Source: Leptospira sp. (lineage in GTDB: Bacteria; Spirochaetota; Leptospiria; Leptospirales; Leptospiraceae). Taken from it: a stretch of DNA of 64,000 nt. Under the pieces are notes generated by a model that saw only the letters and a list, made by a program, of their open reading frames with translations, searched no databases and was not told where the DNA came from. The stretch lies in NCBI GenBank assembly GCA_027531445.1, contig JAPZRK010000002.1, forward strand, positions 32,920-96,919. Direction: 5' to 3'. Made by a program: the position numbers and the translations under genes. Shown piece after piece: positions 9,052-16,835 of the stretch. Each line of letters opens with the position of its first letter. The stretch's first letter is position 1.

Positions 9052-10887
9052 TTATAGTCGATTCTGCGCTTTTTCCATGAATTCAATCAAGTTGCGCTTG
9101 AGGTGAATGAAGTCACCTATCCCTTTGCTCTCAGCAAGGGAGATGAGATCCTTGGGATATCCTGCAACGATGGCCCAAGCGTTCGGAAGTTCAGTCTTGA
9201 TGGCATCTCCAAATTCAGGGATTAGGTTTGCATATTCCTCATCTGAAGAGCATAATACAACGATATTCGCATTTGCTTGTTTTGCGGCGGCGATGCCTTC
9301 TTTTATACTAGCAAATCCATTGCTATCTTTGATCTCGTATCCTAGGCAACCTATAAAATTGGAAGCAAAACCAGCACGAGCTTTTCTCATCGTCAAATCA
9401 CCGATGGTTAGAAGGAATACTTTGGGAACAGGTTTTCCACTCGCAACATGGAGATCCGTTTTTAATCTCAGACGATCAAAATCATAGGAAAGGCGAACAG
9501 GATCAATTCGCTTGTAAGTATGATTGTTGGGGAAGTCTAGTATGGTTTTTGTTTTATCAATATTTTCTTTCAGTTCTGGGTGTCTTTCCGTTGTCAATGG
9601 ATACTGGTTTGTGCCTAGTAACGTCTGTTTTTTGCTGGATACTTCATCGCGTAACTTACGAGCCGATGATTCAATGGTGGATTGGATTGTGCCTGATTTG
9701 AGTGCTTTATGAAAACCGCCATCTTTTTCAGTCGATTGGAAACTTGACCAAGCAGTCTGCGCCAGTTCAATAGTTAGAAGTTCTAAATAGTAAGATCCAT
9801 TCGCTGGATCTTCTACTTTATCTAAATGAGCCTCGTGTCTTAGAAGTAGTTGTGAATTGCGTGCAATTCGTACGCCAAAATCTGACTGATTGGAGTAAAA
9901 TCGGTCAAACGGACTGACGATTACAAAATCAGAACCACCAATTACTGCCGACATGGCGGCAGTTGTGCCACGCAATATGTTTACATGAGGGTCATAAGCT
10001 GTAAAATTCCATTCTGTGGTCATTGCTTGTATAATAGGTTGGTGGCTATCTCCAAGTCCTGGCTTGTATGCGTTTAGGATCTGAGCCCACATAATTCGGA
10101 ACGCACGGAATTTTGCAATTTCTGTGAAGTAGTCAGAACCCACACCCATCCAAAACCAGATTGAATTGGCCGCCATCTCTGGAGATACGCCTGAATCCAC
10201 GAGGATATTGAGGTATTCTACCCCCCATGAAAGAGCGAAGGACAGTTCCTGTGAAATGGACGCACCAGCATCTCTCAGGTAATAGGAGTGTATCGCAATG
10301 TGTTTTGTGTTTTTGGTTTTTGAGCAGAGGTTCTTGAGGTGTGTTATCACATCTTGCTCAGTCGCACCCAACTCACCACATAAAATGGCAGTTCCAAATG
10401 GGTCATAATCACCTAAAACGAGTTTTGCTGTGGTACTTGCTTCATTAATAGCAGTTGCAAATTCTGGAGTTCGATTGGCAAGAGATAGGATGACGGGCGT
10501 TTTCGAAAGATCAATACCTGCGAGAAGGGAAGCTACTTCTTTCGGATTTTGGATGGGGACCCCGTAGGATTTGCCTCCTTCAGCGTGCGCAGTGAATAAA
10601 ATAGCGTCTGCACCATTTGCTAGAGATAGCTTTGCCTGCTTATTTGCGTCTTCAATGGAAGTGGCAATTAGGATTTGGTCAGTGATCCACCAACCACGTT
10701 CCGATTTTTGCAGATTTGGTAACGAATTGGGGAGATCTTCTTTTCGATAGAAAGGTTCGATGAGGATGCCATCGTGGGTTTGCCATTGGATCTTTTCGTA
10801 GGGCTGGCCTTTTAGATCTTTGATGATTGTATTTTTCCAATCATCCTTGGAGATTTCGGGGAATTCGGAAAAAAGTAATTCGTTCAA
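9052..10887 (-). CDS. mutA: Methylmalonyl-CoA mutase small subunit
   Basis: A 611-residue mutase homologue with a barrel domain (for example SISQELSFALSWGVEYL and TAYDPHVNILRGTTAAMSAV) and a C-terminal cobalamin-fold domain. The DxHxxG motif is absent from the C-terminal domain, as in other non-catalytic beta subunits of the heterodimeric enzyme. It pairs with the large subunit encoded 12 bases downstream. The heterodimeric form is typical of many bacteria, while others use a single-chain homodimer. It begins one base after the stop of the small exported-protein gene, so all of these sit on one transcript. Assignment is firm. Confidence 0.95.
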   Translation of the reverse strand: MNELLFSEFPEISKDDWKNTIIKDLKGQPYEKIQWQTHDGILIEPFYRKEDLPNSLPNLQKSERGWWITDQILIATSIEDANKQAKLSLANGADAILFTAHAEGGKSYGVPIQNPKEVASLLAGIDLSKTPVILSLANRTPEFATAINEASTTAKLVLGDYDPFGTAILCGELGATEQDVITHLKNLCSKTKNTKHIAIHSYYLRDAGASISQELSFALSWGVEYLNILVDSGVSPEMAANSIWFWMGVGSDYFTEIAKFRAFRIMWAQILNAYKPGLGDSHQPIIQAMTTEWNFTAYDPHVNILRGTTAAMSAVIGGSDFVIVSPFDRFYSNQSDFGVRIARNSQLLLRHEAHLDKVEDPANGSYYLELLTIELAQTAWSSFQSTEKDGGFHKALKSGTIQSTIESSARKLRDEVSSKKQTLLGTNQYPLTTERHPELKENIDKTKTILDFPNNHTYKRIDPVRLSYDFDRLRLKTDLHVASGKPVPKVFLLTIGDLTMRKARAGFASNFIGCLGYEIKDSNGFASIKEGIAAAKQANANIVVLCSSDEEYANLIPEFGDAIKTELPNAWAIVAGYPKDLISLAESKGIGDFIHLKRNLIEFMEKAQNRL

Positions 10888-10888
10888 A

Positions 10889-11194
10889 TTAGTCCTCTAC
10901 TGTTTCGTATTCTTCCATATAACCCGGGAAATGACCCAATCCACGGACGAACGTGAATCTGACTGGATAGATAACAAGTCGTTTTGCCGTCTGCTCCCAA
11001 GTCCCAGATAACAACGTGAAAGGTGTCGCGACCACACATGCGGCGGTACCCAAAGCGGCTCCTGCTAGTCCCACTGGCCTTGCAATGATGATATCGAGTA
11101 ACATCTCACCACCACTTGGCACTTCTCGTGCGGAAAGGCTCAACGAGCTGAGGAAAACTAAGAAAAAGATGGACATGCGCTGTATTGGATTCAT
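10889..11194 (-). CDS. Small exported hypothetical protein, head of the mutase operon
   Basis: A 101-residue protein that I do not recognise. It has a signal peptide (residues 1 to about 22, hydrophobic core FFLVFLSSLSLSA) followed by a short mature part with a second glycine/alanine-rich hydrophobic stretch (about residues 35-60) that could insert in a membrane, and an acidic end. Its stop is one base from the mutA start, so it is almost certainly co-transcribed with mutA-mutB-meaB. An exported protein leading a cytoplasmic cobalamin-enzyme operon is unusual. The link may be only transcriptional. Confidence 0.7.
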   Translation of the reverse strand: MNPIQRMSIFFLVFLSSLSLSAREVPSGGEMLLDIIIARPVGLAGAALGTAACVVATPFTLLSGTWEQTAKRLVIYPVRFTFVRGLGHFPGYMEEYETVED

Positions 11195-11258
11195 TTAATA
11201 AAACACTCAGTATCTCTTATGATAAAAACGAAACGGACATTGGTGTAAAGTAAGAATT

Positions 11259-11927
11259 ATGACAAAAGATATAGTTTTATTTGGAATCTATAGCATCTTG
11301 CATTTCATTGCAATTTTTGCACTCACACGTGAGAGTGTTTTCTTTTTACCTCTAAAAATCATTCCGATTCTAATCCTGATTGTTTATTTGGCAAAGGAGA
11401 GGGCGAAGCTTCAAAAACGTGGGAAACTGGTTCTATTCGGACTTATCTTTTCATTGTTTGGAGACTCCTTTTTGGCCCTGCCAGGGAACCAGTTTTTTGT
11501 TCCTGGACTTGGATCCTTTCTAATCGCTCAGTTGATCTACTCGTATGCATTTTCAGTGGGATCAAAGCTAGCTCCTTTGCGAGCAATTCCATTTGTTATT
11601 TTCGGTCTTTTATTCTTTTATCAATTGGTTCCTCATTTGGGTGCGCTTTTGATTCCTGTTGGGGTTTATATTTCGGCAATTTGCCTTATGGGTTGGCGGT
11701 CATCAGCAAGAGTGGCCGACTCTCGCGTATATGGTCTTGGTCTTTTTGGCGCACTCATTTTTATGATCTCTGATTCGATTATCGCCTATTCTATGTTTTT
11801 AAATCCTTCCATGGATCGTCAAGTTGCTGGACTACTCATCATGGTGACGTACTATCTAGCTCAGCTTCTCATCTACCTTGCCACAAAAGTAGAAGAATTG
11901 AATCCAACAGATCGGAAAAGTACTTGA
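11259..11927 (+). CDS. YhhN (TMEM86/lysoplasmalogenase-like) membrane protein
   Basis: A 222-residue polytopic protein with about eight short hydrophobic helices. It matches the YhhN family pattern: a GDSFLALP segment after the third helix, a conserved SFLIAQLIYSYAF stretch, and an acidic DSIIAYSMF segment near the end. Eukaryotic members (TMEM86) hydrolyse lysoplasmalogens, with conserved acidic residues thought to be catalytic. Both Asp-containing segments are present here. It is divergent from the mutase operon. The family call is good; the enzymatic substrate in this bacterium is inferred and could be another lysolipid. Confidence 0.8.
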   Translation: MTKDIVLFGIYSILHFIAIFALTRESVFFLPLKIIPILILIVYLAKERAKLQKRGKLVLFGLIFSLFGDSFLALPGNQFFVPGLGSFLIAQLIYSYAFSVGSKLAPLRAIPFVIFGLLFFYQLVPHLGALLIPVGVYISAICLMGWRSSARVADSRVYGLGLFGALIFMISDSIIAYSMFLNPSMDRQVAGLLIMVTYYLAQLLIYLATKVEELNPTDRKST

Positions 11928-11983
11928 AACCTTTGACAGTATCACTAGACTGAATCACGCTATCTTAAAGGAATGTCTATTAT

Positions 11984-12751
11984 ATGAAATCTCTTAAAAA
12001 AACGACTTTTATCGAAGCGATTGCAGCTGCGATTGATCACGAAGTCAAATGCTTTCAATTTTATCTTAAAATATCCGAACAACTTCCAGAAGGAATGATT
12101 CGTGAATTGTTTAGCCAACTTGCGTTAGATGGGGATGAGCATATAAAGTTCATACGTGACGTCTACAAAAGTGCAGAAGGCAAAGAAATGCCCAATTTAA
12201 AACAATTGAGCGAAATAGAAAAATTCCATTCTTCCACCTTACAAAAGATGATGGATCGCCTCGATCGAAATAAAAATGTCGAAGTGAAAGCCGACGAAAA
12301 GAAAGCGATTGAACTTGCGATCAGAGAAGGGGAAGACGCTCGAAATTTTTATATCACCATTCGAAACAAGTTTCAAGATCCAAAGATCAACTTGTTATTC
12401 CAAAAGTTAGCTAACTTCAATGAGGCGAATACTTCACTACTTGAAGCACAGGCAATGGCGATGGAACAATCGTTACCTGGTGATCAGGTTTTTTATTGGG
12501 AAGATGAGTCGCTTCTCGCAGATGTTGCTTCCGCATCTAAGTCGACAGCTTCGAAATCGGCTAAAAAAACTAGCTCGAAACCAGTGGCGAAACCCAAAAC
12601 CAGCGCTAAAAAGTCTTCTAAGCCGACGAAAAAGGCGACAAAGAAGCCAACACCTTCTAAAAAGCCTGTGAAAAAGTCTTCTAAGAAGGTCGTCAAAAAA
12701 GCTGTGAAAAAATCAAAACCCGCACCTAAAAAGAAAGGAAAGAAAAAATAG
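11984..12751 (+). CDS. Ferritin-like helical protein with lysine-rich H1-like tail
   Basis: A 255-residue protein. Residues 1 to about 165 form two helix pairs like the rubrerythrin/ferritin-like fold, with E20, a DGDEH segment (49-53) and a second pair starting near EGEDARNFY. The usual diiron ligands are incomplete: there is no clean ExxH in the second pair, so iron binding is uncertain. Residues about 182-255 are a low-complexity tail of K, A, P and S with repeated KKS/KKP units, as in bacterial histone H1-like proteins, strongly basic and likely to bind DNA or other polyanions. The stop overlaps the GTG of the next gene by one base. Possible role in nucleoid protection, by analogy with Dps; this is inference. 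Confidence 0.75.
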   Translation: MKSLKKTTFIEAIAAAIDHEVKCFQFYLKISEQLPEGMIRELFSQLALDGDEHIKFIRDVYKSAEGKEMPNLKQLSEIEKFHSSTLQKMMDRLDRNKNVEVKADEKKAIELAIREGEDARNFYITIRNKFQDPKINLLFQKLANFNEANTSLLEAQAMAMEQSLPGDQVFYWEDESLLADVASASKSTASKSAKKTSSKPVAKPKTSAKKSSKPTKKATKKPTPSKKPVKKSSKKVVKKAVKKSKPAPKKKGKKK

Positions 12752-13233
12752 TGAAATACAACGTTACGCATACCTTCCCAGTTTCCCTTGAAAAGTTGCT
12801 CCATGCACGTGAAGAGAGATACCAGCATTTGGATCAGTTCCCTGATCTTAAAAATGTCACCCTTTTGGAAGAGAAAAAGGAAGGTAACATCATCATACAA
12901 AAACGGAAAGTCAGTTTGGAAGGTTCACTGCCAGCAGTTCTTTCTGCCGCATTGACGGACCTATCTCTCGTGGAGGAGTCTACCTTTGACACAACCACAA
13001 ACACTCATATATTCAAGATTGCACCTCCAGGCAAAGACAATGTCTTTGTGATCAAAGGCAAAAGTACTTACTCCGGTAAGGGTGATTCTTCTGAGCGGAG
13101 CTATGATGTAGAGGTGAGTTCAGGCCTCCTTTTTGTATCTCCTATCGTAGAAAAAGCGATCGAAGAAATCCACAAACACAGTTTGGAAAAAGACCGAAAA
13201 TCCATAGCCAAATTTTTAGGAGTCGAATCCTAG
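12751..13233 (+). CDS. DUF2505-like (START/SRPBCC fold) protein
   Basis: A 160-residue cytoplasmic protein that resembles DUF2505, a START-like fold family: an N-terminal F-P-x-S-x-E-K-L opening, then alternating strands and a long C-terminal helix ending with a KDRKSIAKFL segment. Members of the fold bind hydrophobic ligands; no ligand or reaction is known here. The GTG start overlaps the TAG stop of the ferritin-like gene (TAGTG), so the two are translationally coupled. The next gene starts six bases later. Family call moderate, function unknown. Confidence 0.65.
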   Translation: MKYNVTHTFPVSLEKLLHAREERYQHLDQFPDLKNVTLLEEKKEGNIIIQKRKVSLEGSLPAVLSAALTDLSLVEESTFDTTTNTHIFKIAPPGKDNVFVIKGKSTYSGKGDSSERSYDVEVSSGLLFVSPIVEKAIEEIHKHSLEKDRKSIAKFLGVES

Positions 13234-13239
13234 GAAGAA

Positions 13240-14109
13240 GTGAAAGCTTCTTCTTCAAAGTTTCAGACCCTCCTCGAGCTGAATATGTCCGTTCTCATCA
13301 TGGGGAACGTGACATTATTTGCCAAACTCCTTCCCTTTCCGGCATCCACGATTATTTCAGGAAGAGCTGTAATCGCCTTTTTACTGCTCGCTTTTTTTTT
13401 ATACTCGAGAGGGAAATCTCTAGCAGTCAATAGTCGTAACGATCTATTCAAAATCCTGGGCATTGGAGTCTTATTTGGTGTCCATTGGGTGACCTACTTT
13501 CATTCCATACAGGTGTCCACTGTTGCCATTGGAATGCTTTCGCTTTTTACTTACCCACTTTTTACAGCAATTATGGAACCTCTGTTCGATGGTAAGAGAA
13601 TTGATGTTTTTTCGTTGATTCTCGCATTACTCGCATTTATCGGACTTGGGTTTATGGTTCCGTCGTTTGATTGGGATGATGCCAACTTTCAAGGTGTGGT
13701 TTGGGGGCTGATATCAGCAGTCCTATACTCACTTAGAAATATTTTAACAAAACAAATGCATATCCATTATTCGAGCTCCCATCTTTTGGCTCTGCAATTG
13801 TTTGCGGCGTCGGCGGTATTATTACCATTTGCAAGTGGGCTTTGGGAAATGATTTCTACACCCAAATATTTGTTATATCAAGTGGTACTTGCGGGACTAT
13901 TTACTGCATTTGCACATACTCTTTGGATCCGGAGTTTTGCGAAGCTTCCTGTTGTAACTGCAGGTATATTTTCGACAATCAGCCCGTTTTACGGGATCCT
14001 TTCGGCATGGTTTTTTTTGGGAGAAACGCCTCCAGAAAGAATTTGGTTTGGTGGAGGAGTGATTCTATTTTGTGCTGTAATGGAAGTAGTGAGAACGAGT
14101 GGGAAATGA
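13240..14109 (+). CDS. EamA/DMT-family transporter
   Basis: A 289-residue protein with ten hydrophobic segments in two repeated EamA halves (for example VHWVTYFHSIQVSTVAIGML in the first half and AHTLWIRSFAKLPVVTAG in the second). The GTG start at 13240 has GGAAGAA immediately upstream, with short spacing. Drug/metabolite transporters of this family usually export amino acids or other small metabolites; the substrate is not readable. It follows the DUF2505-like gene by six bases and so probably shares its transcript. It ends convergent with the small minus-strand gene at 14139. Confidence 0.85.
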   Translation: MKASSSKFQTLLELNMSVLIMGNVTLFAKLLPFPASTIISGRAVIAFLLLAFFLYSRGKSLAVNSRNDLFKILGIGVLFGVHWVTYFHSIQVSTVAIGMLSLFTYPLFTAIMEPLFDGKRIDVFSLILALLAFIGLGFMVPSFDWDDANFQGVVWGLISAVLYSLRNILTKQMHIHYSSSHLLALQLFAASAVLLPFASGLWEMISTPKYLLYQVVLAGLFTAFAHTLWIRSFAKLPVVTAGIFSTISPFYGILSAWFFLGETPPERIWFGGGVILFCAVMEVVRTSGK

Positions 14110-14138
14110 AGGGGTGGATTTCCAAAAAATGGATTTCC

Positions 14139-14588
14139 TTAATTCCCTTTTTCTTCCTTAGGTAGCACTTTCATATCTTGAACGCTGGGCAGTTCCTTAG
14201 AGGAATAGCGGATCTCTCCAGTTGTATTCAAAAGATAATATCTCGGTAGTTCCCCTGTTTTTAATTCTTCAAATCTGTCGTCTTGAATCATATTTGAGAA
14301 ATCCTGATCGGCAGGTGTCAAATTGAGAAGCACATAGGCTCCTAAGTCTGGTTTGCCTTCGCCGCACTCTAGTCCCAACATCGCATCACAGTGCTTTTTT
14401 GTTACAGAAACAAGTATCAATTTGCCTTCCCTGGATGCTTGAGAAAACGCAAAGGAACGGTTATGACCCCAGTATAGGTTTTCTGATGCGAGTTGGTTTA
14501 AAAAAATATATCCATAGACGAGAAGTAGGATAAAGAGTGGCATCGAAAGGAAACCGATGAGGTAATATACCTTGTAATATTTTTTCAT
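14139..14588 (-). CDS. Membrane-anchored thioredoxin-fold-like protein lacking CXXC
   Basis: A 149-residue protein with one N-terminal transmembrane helix (about residues 8-30) and an extracytoplasmic domain. The segment GKLILVSVTKKHCD looks like the strand-turn that carries CXXC in thioredoxins, but only the second cysteine position is filled. The later ELPRYYLLNTTGEI fits the cis-proline strand and following hairpin of the fold. It would not be a normal dithiol oxidoreductase. The mature part has a second cysteine (GLEC) about ten residues on. The fold is inferred from motif order only. There is no obvious operon partner. Confidence 0.5.
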   Translation of the reverse strand: MKKYYKVYYLIGFLSMPLFILLLVYGYIFLNQLASENLYWGHNRSFAFSQASREGKLILVSVTKKHCDAMLGLECGEGKPDLGAYVLLNLTPADQDFSNMIQDDRFEELKTGELPRYYLLNTTGEIRYSSKELPSVQDMKVLPKEEKGN

Positions 14589-14700
14589 AAATACCTGGTG
14601 AAACTACAAGATCAAGGAGATGGGTGGGATTGCCAATACGAAAATCGCAAACGAGATGCCTTCCAATGGAGGACATCTCGTGTTGTGTTTGAAGAACGTT

Positions 14701-15807
14701 TTAAGCCTGAGGGCTTGGATTTTTGGAAAACTTTCCTTTTTGTTGGTAAAGGTAAGCAAAAGCACCAACACCTAATGCAAGTAGTCCTAAACCTAGAAGC
14801 GGTCGGAAGAAAATCCAAGCGATGGAAATGGTCACAAAAGAAAAGGAGAAGGCGAGGATTCCCGCAACAATTGAAACACCCATCTCTAAAATCCCACCAA
14901 GAATCGGTATCCAACCACCCGCGGCCGCAATGGGTCCGAATAACAATCGAAAACCTAAAAACATGATAAAAAATCCTGCCACTCGCACAACCCATGTTCG
15001 TGTGACGTTATCATCTTGTGCTTTTTGGAACATACTAGTTGCATCTTTGGTTCCATAATCAAACATCAAAATTTGTGTCTCACGCTTCGTTGTAAAGGAG
15101 TCAACTATACTTCCTGTAAGCTGACCAATGATAGATGAAATACCTTCTTTTCCATACATATGATGAACTTTTACATCTCCAACCTCTGGTGACAAAGGAT
15201 CTCTACCGACATAAATTTCACCATCGGTGATTTTTGCTCGATTTCCAAGACTAGCTTTTAGTCGATTTACAGTCGTTTGATCGTAGTTTAATTTTTCACC
15301 GGCAGAAATTTGTCCTTTGAGTGAATCCGAAAATGTTAAGTTTCCCATGCTTACTGAATCAGCGACGATCTTTCGTTTTGAATAAGGAAATGGAGGATTT
15401 CTTTTTGAGGTGTCATGGAATCCGCCGGAATCAATTTCTAATGAGGTCCACTCTTTGTCGTAGGTATAGGTTTTTTGTTTTGTTTGTGAGTCTTCTCGTG
15501 TTGTTTCTTTCCATTGATACATTTCGACATCGCGCTCAAGAACTAAAGCGGCTGTTTCAACGCCAAACTCAGGGTCAGTGATTCGTGCACCTGCCTTCGC
15601 TTCCCCAGTCGCATGAATCAACTTTCCGTTGTACGAGGCTACATCTTTGGATGCATCGATACTTACAACGATACTTTCGCCCTCATCAAGACCTTTAGCG
15701 ATATCGACTGCGCAACCTTCATTTTTAAATAATATCGGAAAAGATGCAATGAGTAGCACAACACCACCAACAGTTCCTTTTAAGCTTTCCGTGAAATTTC
15801 CTAGCAT
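14701..15807 (-). CDS. TMEM43/LUMA-family membrane protein
   Basis: A 368-residue protein matching the TMEM43 family. It has one N-terminal transmembrane segment, a large extracytoplasmic domain with the signatures LIHATGEAKAG, DPEFGV and LERDVEMYQWKE, and three or four transmembrane helices in the last 130 residues. Eukaryotic TMEM43 is a nuclear-envelope/ER protein; bacterial homologues are scattered and poorly understood. The gene stands alone, with about 110 bases to its downstream neighbour and 150 to the divergent speE. Family call is strong because the VEMYQW region is diagnostic. No function is assigned. Confidence 0.88.
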   Translation of the reverse strand: MLGNFTESLKGTVGGVVLLIASFPILFKNEGCAVDIAKGLDEGESIVVSIDASKDVASYNGKLIHATGEAKAGARITDPEFGVETAALVLERDVEMYQWKETTREDSQTKQKTYTYDKEWTSLEIDSGGFHDTSKRNPPFPYSKRKIVADSVSMGNLTFSDSLKGQISAGEKLNYDQTTVNRLKASLGNRAKITDGEIYVGRDPLSPEVGDVKVHHMYGKEGISSIIGQLTGSIVDSFTTKRETQILMFDYGTKDATSMFQKAQDDNVTRTWVVRVAGFFIMFLGFRLLFGPIAAAGGWIPILGGILEMGVSIVAGILAFSFSFVTISIAWIFFRPLLGLGLLALGVGAFAYLYQQKGKFSKNPSPQA

Positions 15808-15958
15808 AGATTCTCCTTTGAAAATTGATACAAAACTCCAAAAGCGTAGTGACTTGTCGGAATCTGGAAAGAACTTTTTTGTATCTGAAAAAAAACTACA
15901 CTTTTGGATGGAAGACGCCAGGCTGACATAAAATTAAACTAATTTGTGGGGAAAAGGA

Positions 15959-16804
15959 ATGGAGATTTGGTACACAGAAAAACTAGAGATAGAGAAAGGT
16001 CGCGCGGTCAGTTATCGAGTCACCAAAACATTGGAAAGTTTGGTATCCCCATTTCAAAAGATTGATATATTTGAAACCCAATCCTTTGGTCGAATGTTTA
16101 CTCTTGATGGAGTGACTATGGTCACAAACAAAGACGAGCATTCTTACCATGAGATGATCGCTCATATCCCAATGATGAGCCATCCCAATCCACAGTCGGT
16201 TTTGGTCATCGGCGGAGGGGATGGAGGAACGGTTCGCGAAGTCCTCAAGCACCCTTCAGTAAAGGAAGTTGTTTTATGCGAGATCGACAAAGCGGTAGTT
16301 GACATCAGTTATAAGTATTTCCCTGAATGTGCCGATGCAATGAAGGATAAAAAAGTCATTCACTATTATGATGATGGTGCAAAATTTGCGCGTGAGAATA
16401 AAGGTCGCTTTGATGTGATTCTTGTGGATTCAAGTGATCCAGTGGGACCTGCAGAAGTACTCTTTAAAGAACCATTCTTCCGAGATATGGCAGGCGCCTT
16501 GACACCTACAGGGATTATCGCCACACAAGCAGAATCTTTTTGGTATCATGGAGATGTGATTTCTTCACTGTTTGAATTTATTCCAAAAATCTTTCCGGAA
16601 TATGGATACTATTACACAACGATTCCTAGCTATCCTAGCGGAATCATTGGGTTTACCTTCTTGTCGAACGCAATTGACCCTTATAAAGTAACGCCAGATG
16701 TTAGTCGTTTGCCAAAAGGATTAAAATATTATAGCCCAGAGATACATAAATCTGCTTTTGTATTGCCTGAATTTGCTAAGGCATTTATCAAGAGAAAAGG
16801 TTAA
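15959..16804 (+). CDS. speE: Spermidine synthase
   Basis: A 281-residue aminopropyltransferase, usual length. Landmarks: N-terminal WYTEK and an ETQSFGRMFTLDG block, the SAM-fold loop GGGDGG at residues 85-90, the YHEM substrate segment before it, then DDGAKFA and VDSSDPVGPA (catalytic Asp loop) and a C-terminal HKSAFVLPEFAK. It transfers an aminopropyl group from decarboxylated SAM to putrescine. ATG 15959 matches the family N-terminus better than an upstream TTG at 15944. An adjacent SAM decarboxylase is not seen. The candidate outer-membrane-protein gene begins about 30 bases downstream. Confidence 0.95.
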   Translation: MEIWYTEKLEIEKGRAVSYRVTKTLESLVSPFQKIDIFETQSFGRMFTLDGVTMVTNKDEHSYHEMIAHIPMMSHPNPQSVLVIGGGDGGTVREVLKHPSVKEVVLCEIDKAVVDISYKYFPECADAMKDKKVIHYYDDGAKFARENKGRFDVILVDSSDPVGPAEVLFKEPFFRDMAGALTPTGIIATQAESFWYHGDVISSLFEFIPKIFPEYGYYYTTIPSYPSGIIGFTFLSNAIDPYKVTPDVSRLPKGLKYYSPEIHKSAFVLPEFAKAFIKRKG

Positions 16805-16835
16805 CATCTGAAAAATGCCCGCCCTAAGAAGTATC

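Noticed and set aside
9107..9487. A 126-codon open frame on the plus strand inside mutA
   Set aside because: It is antisense to the strongly supported mutA coding frame and has no ribosome site or family motifs.
11933..11966. TTGACA ... TATCTT upstream of the ferritin-like gene
   Set aside because: The spacer is 22 bases, too long for a standard sigma-70 promoter.
14112..14135. Direct repeat GGATTTCC-7 bases-GGATTTCC after the EamA gene
   Set aside because: Short and without hairpin potential; probably chance.
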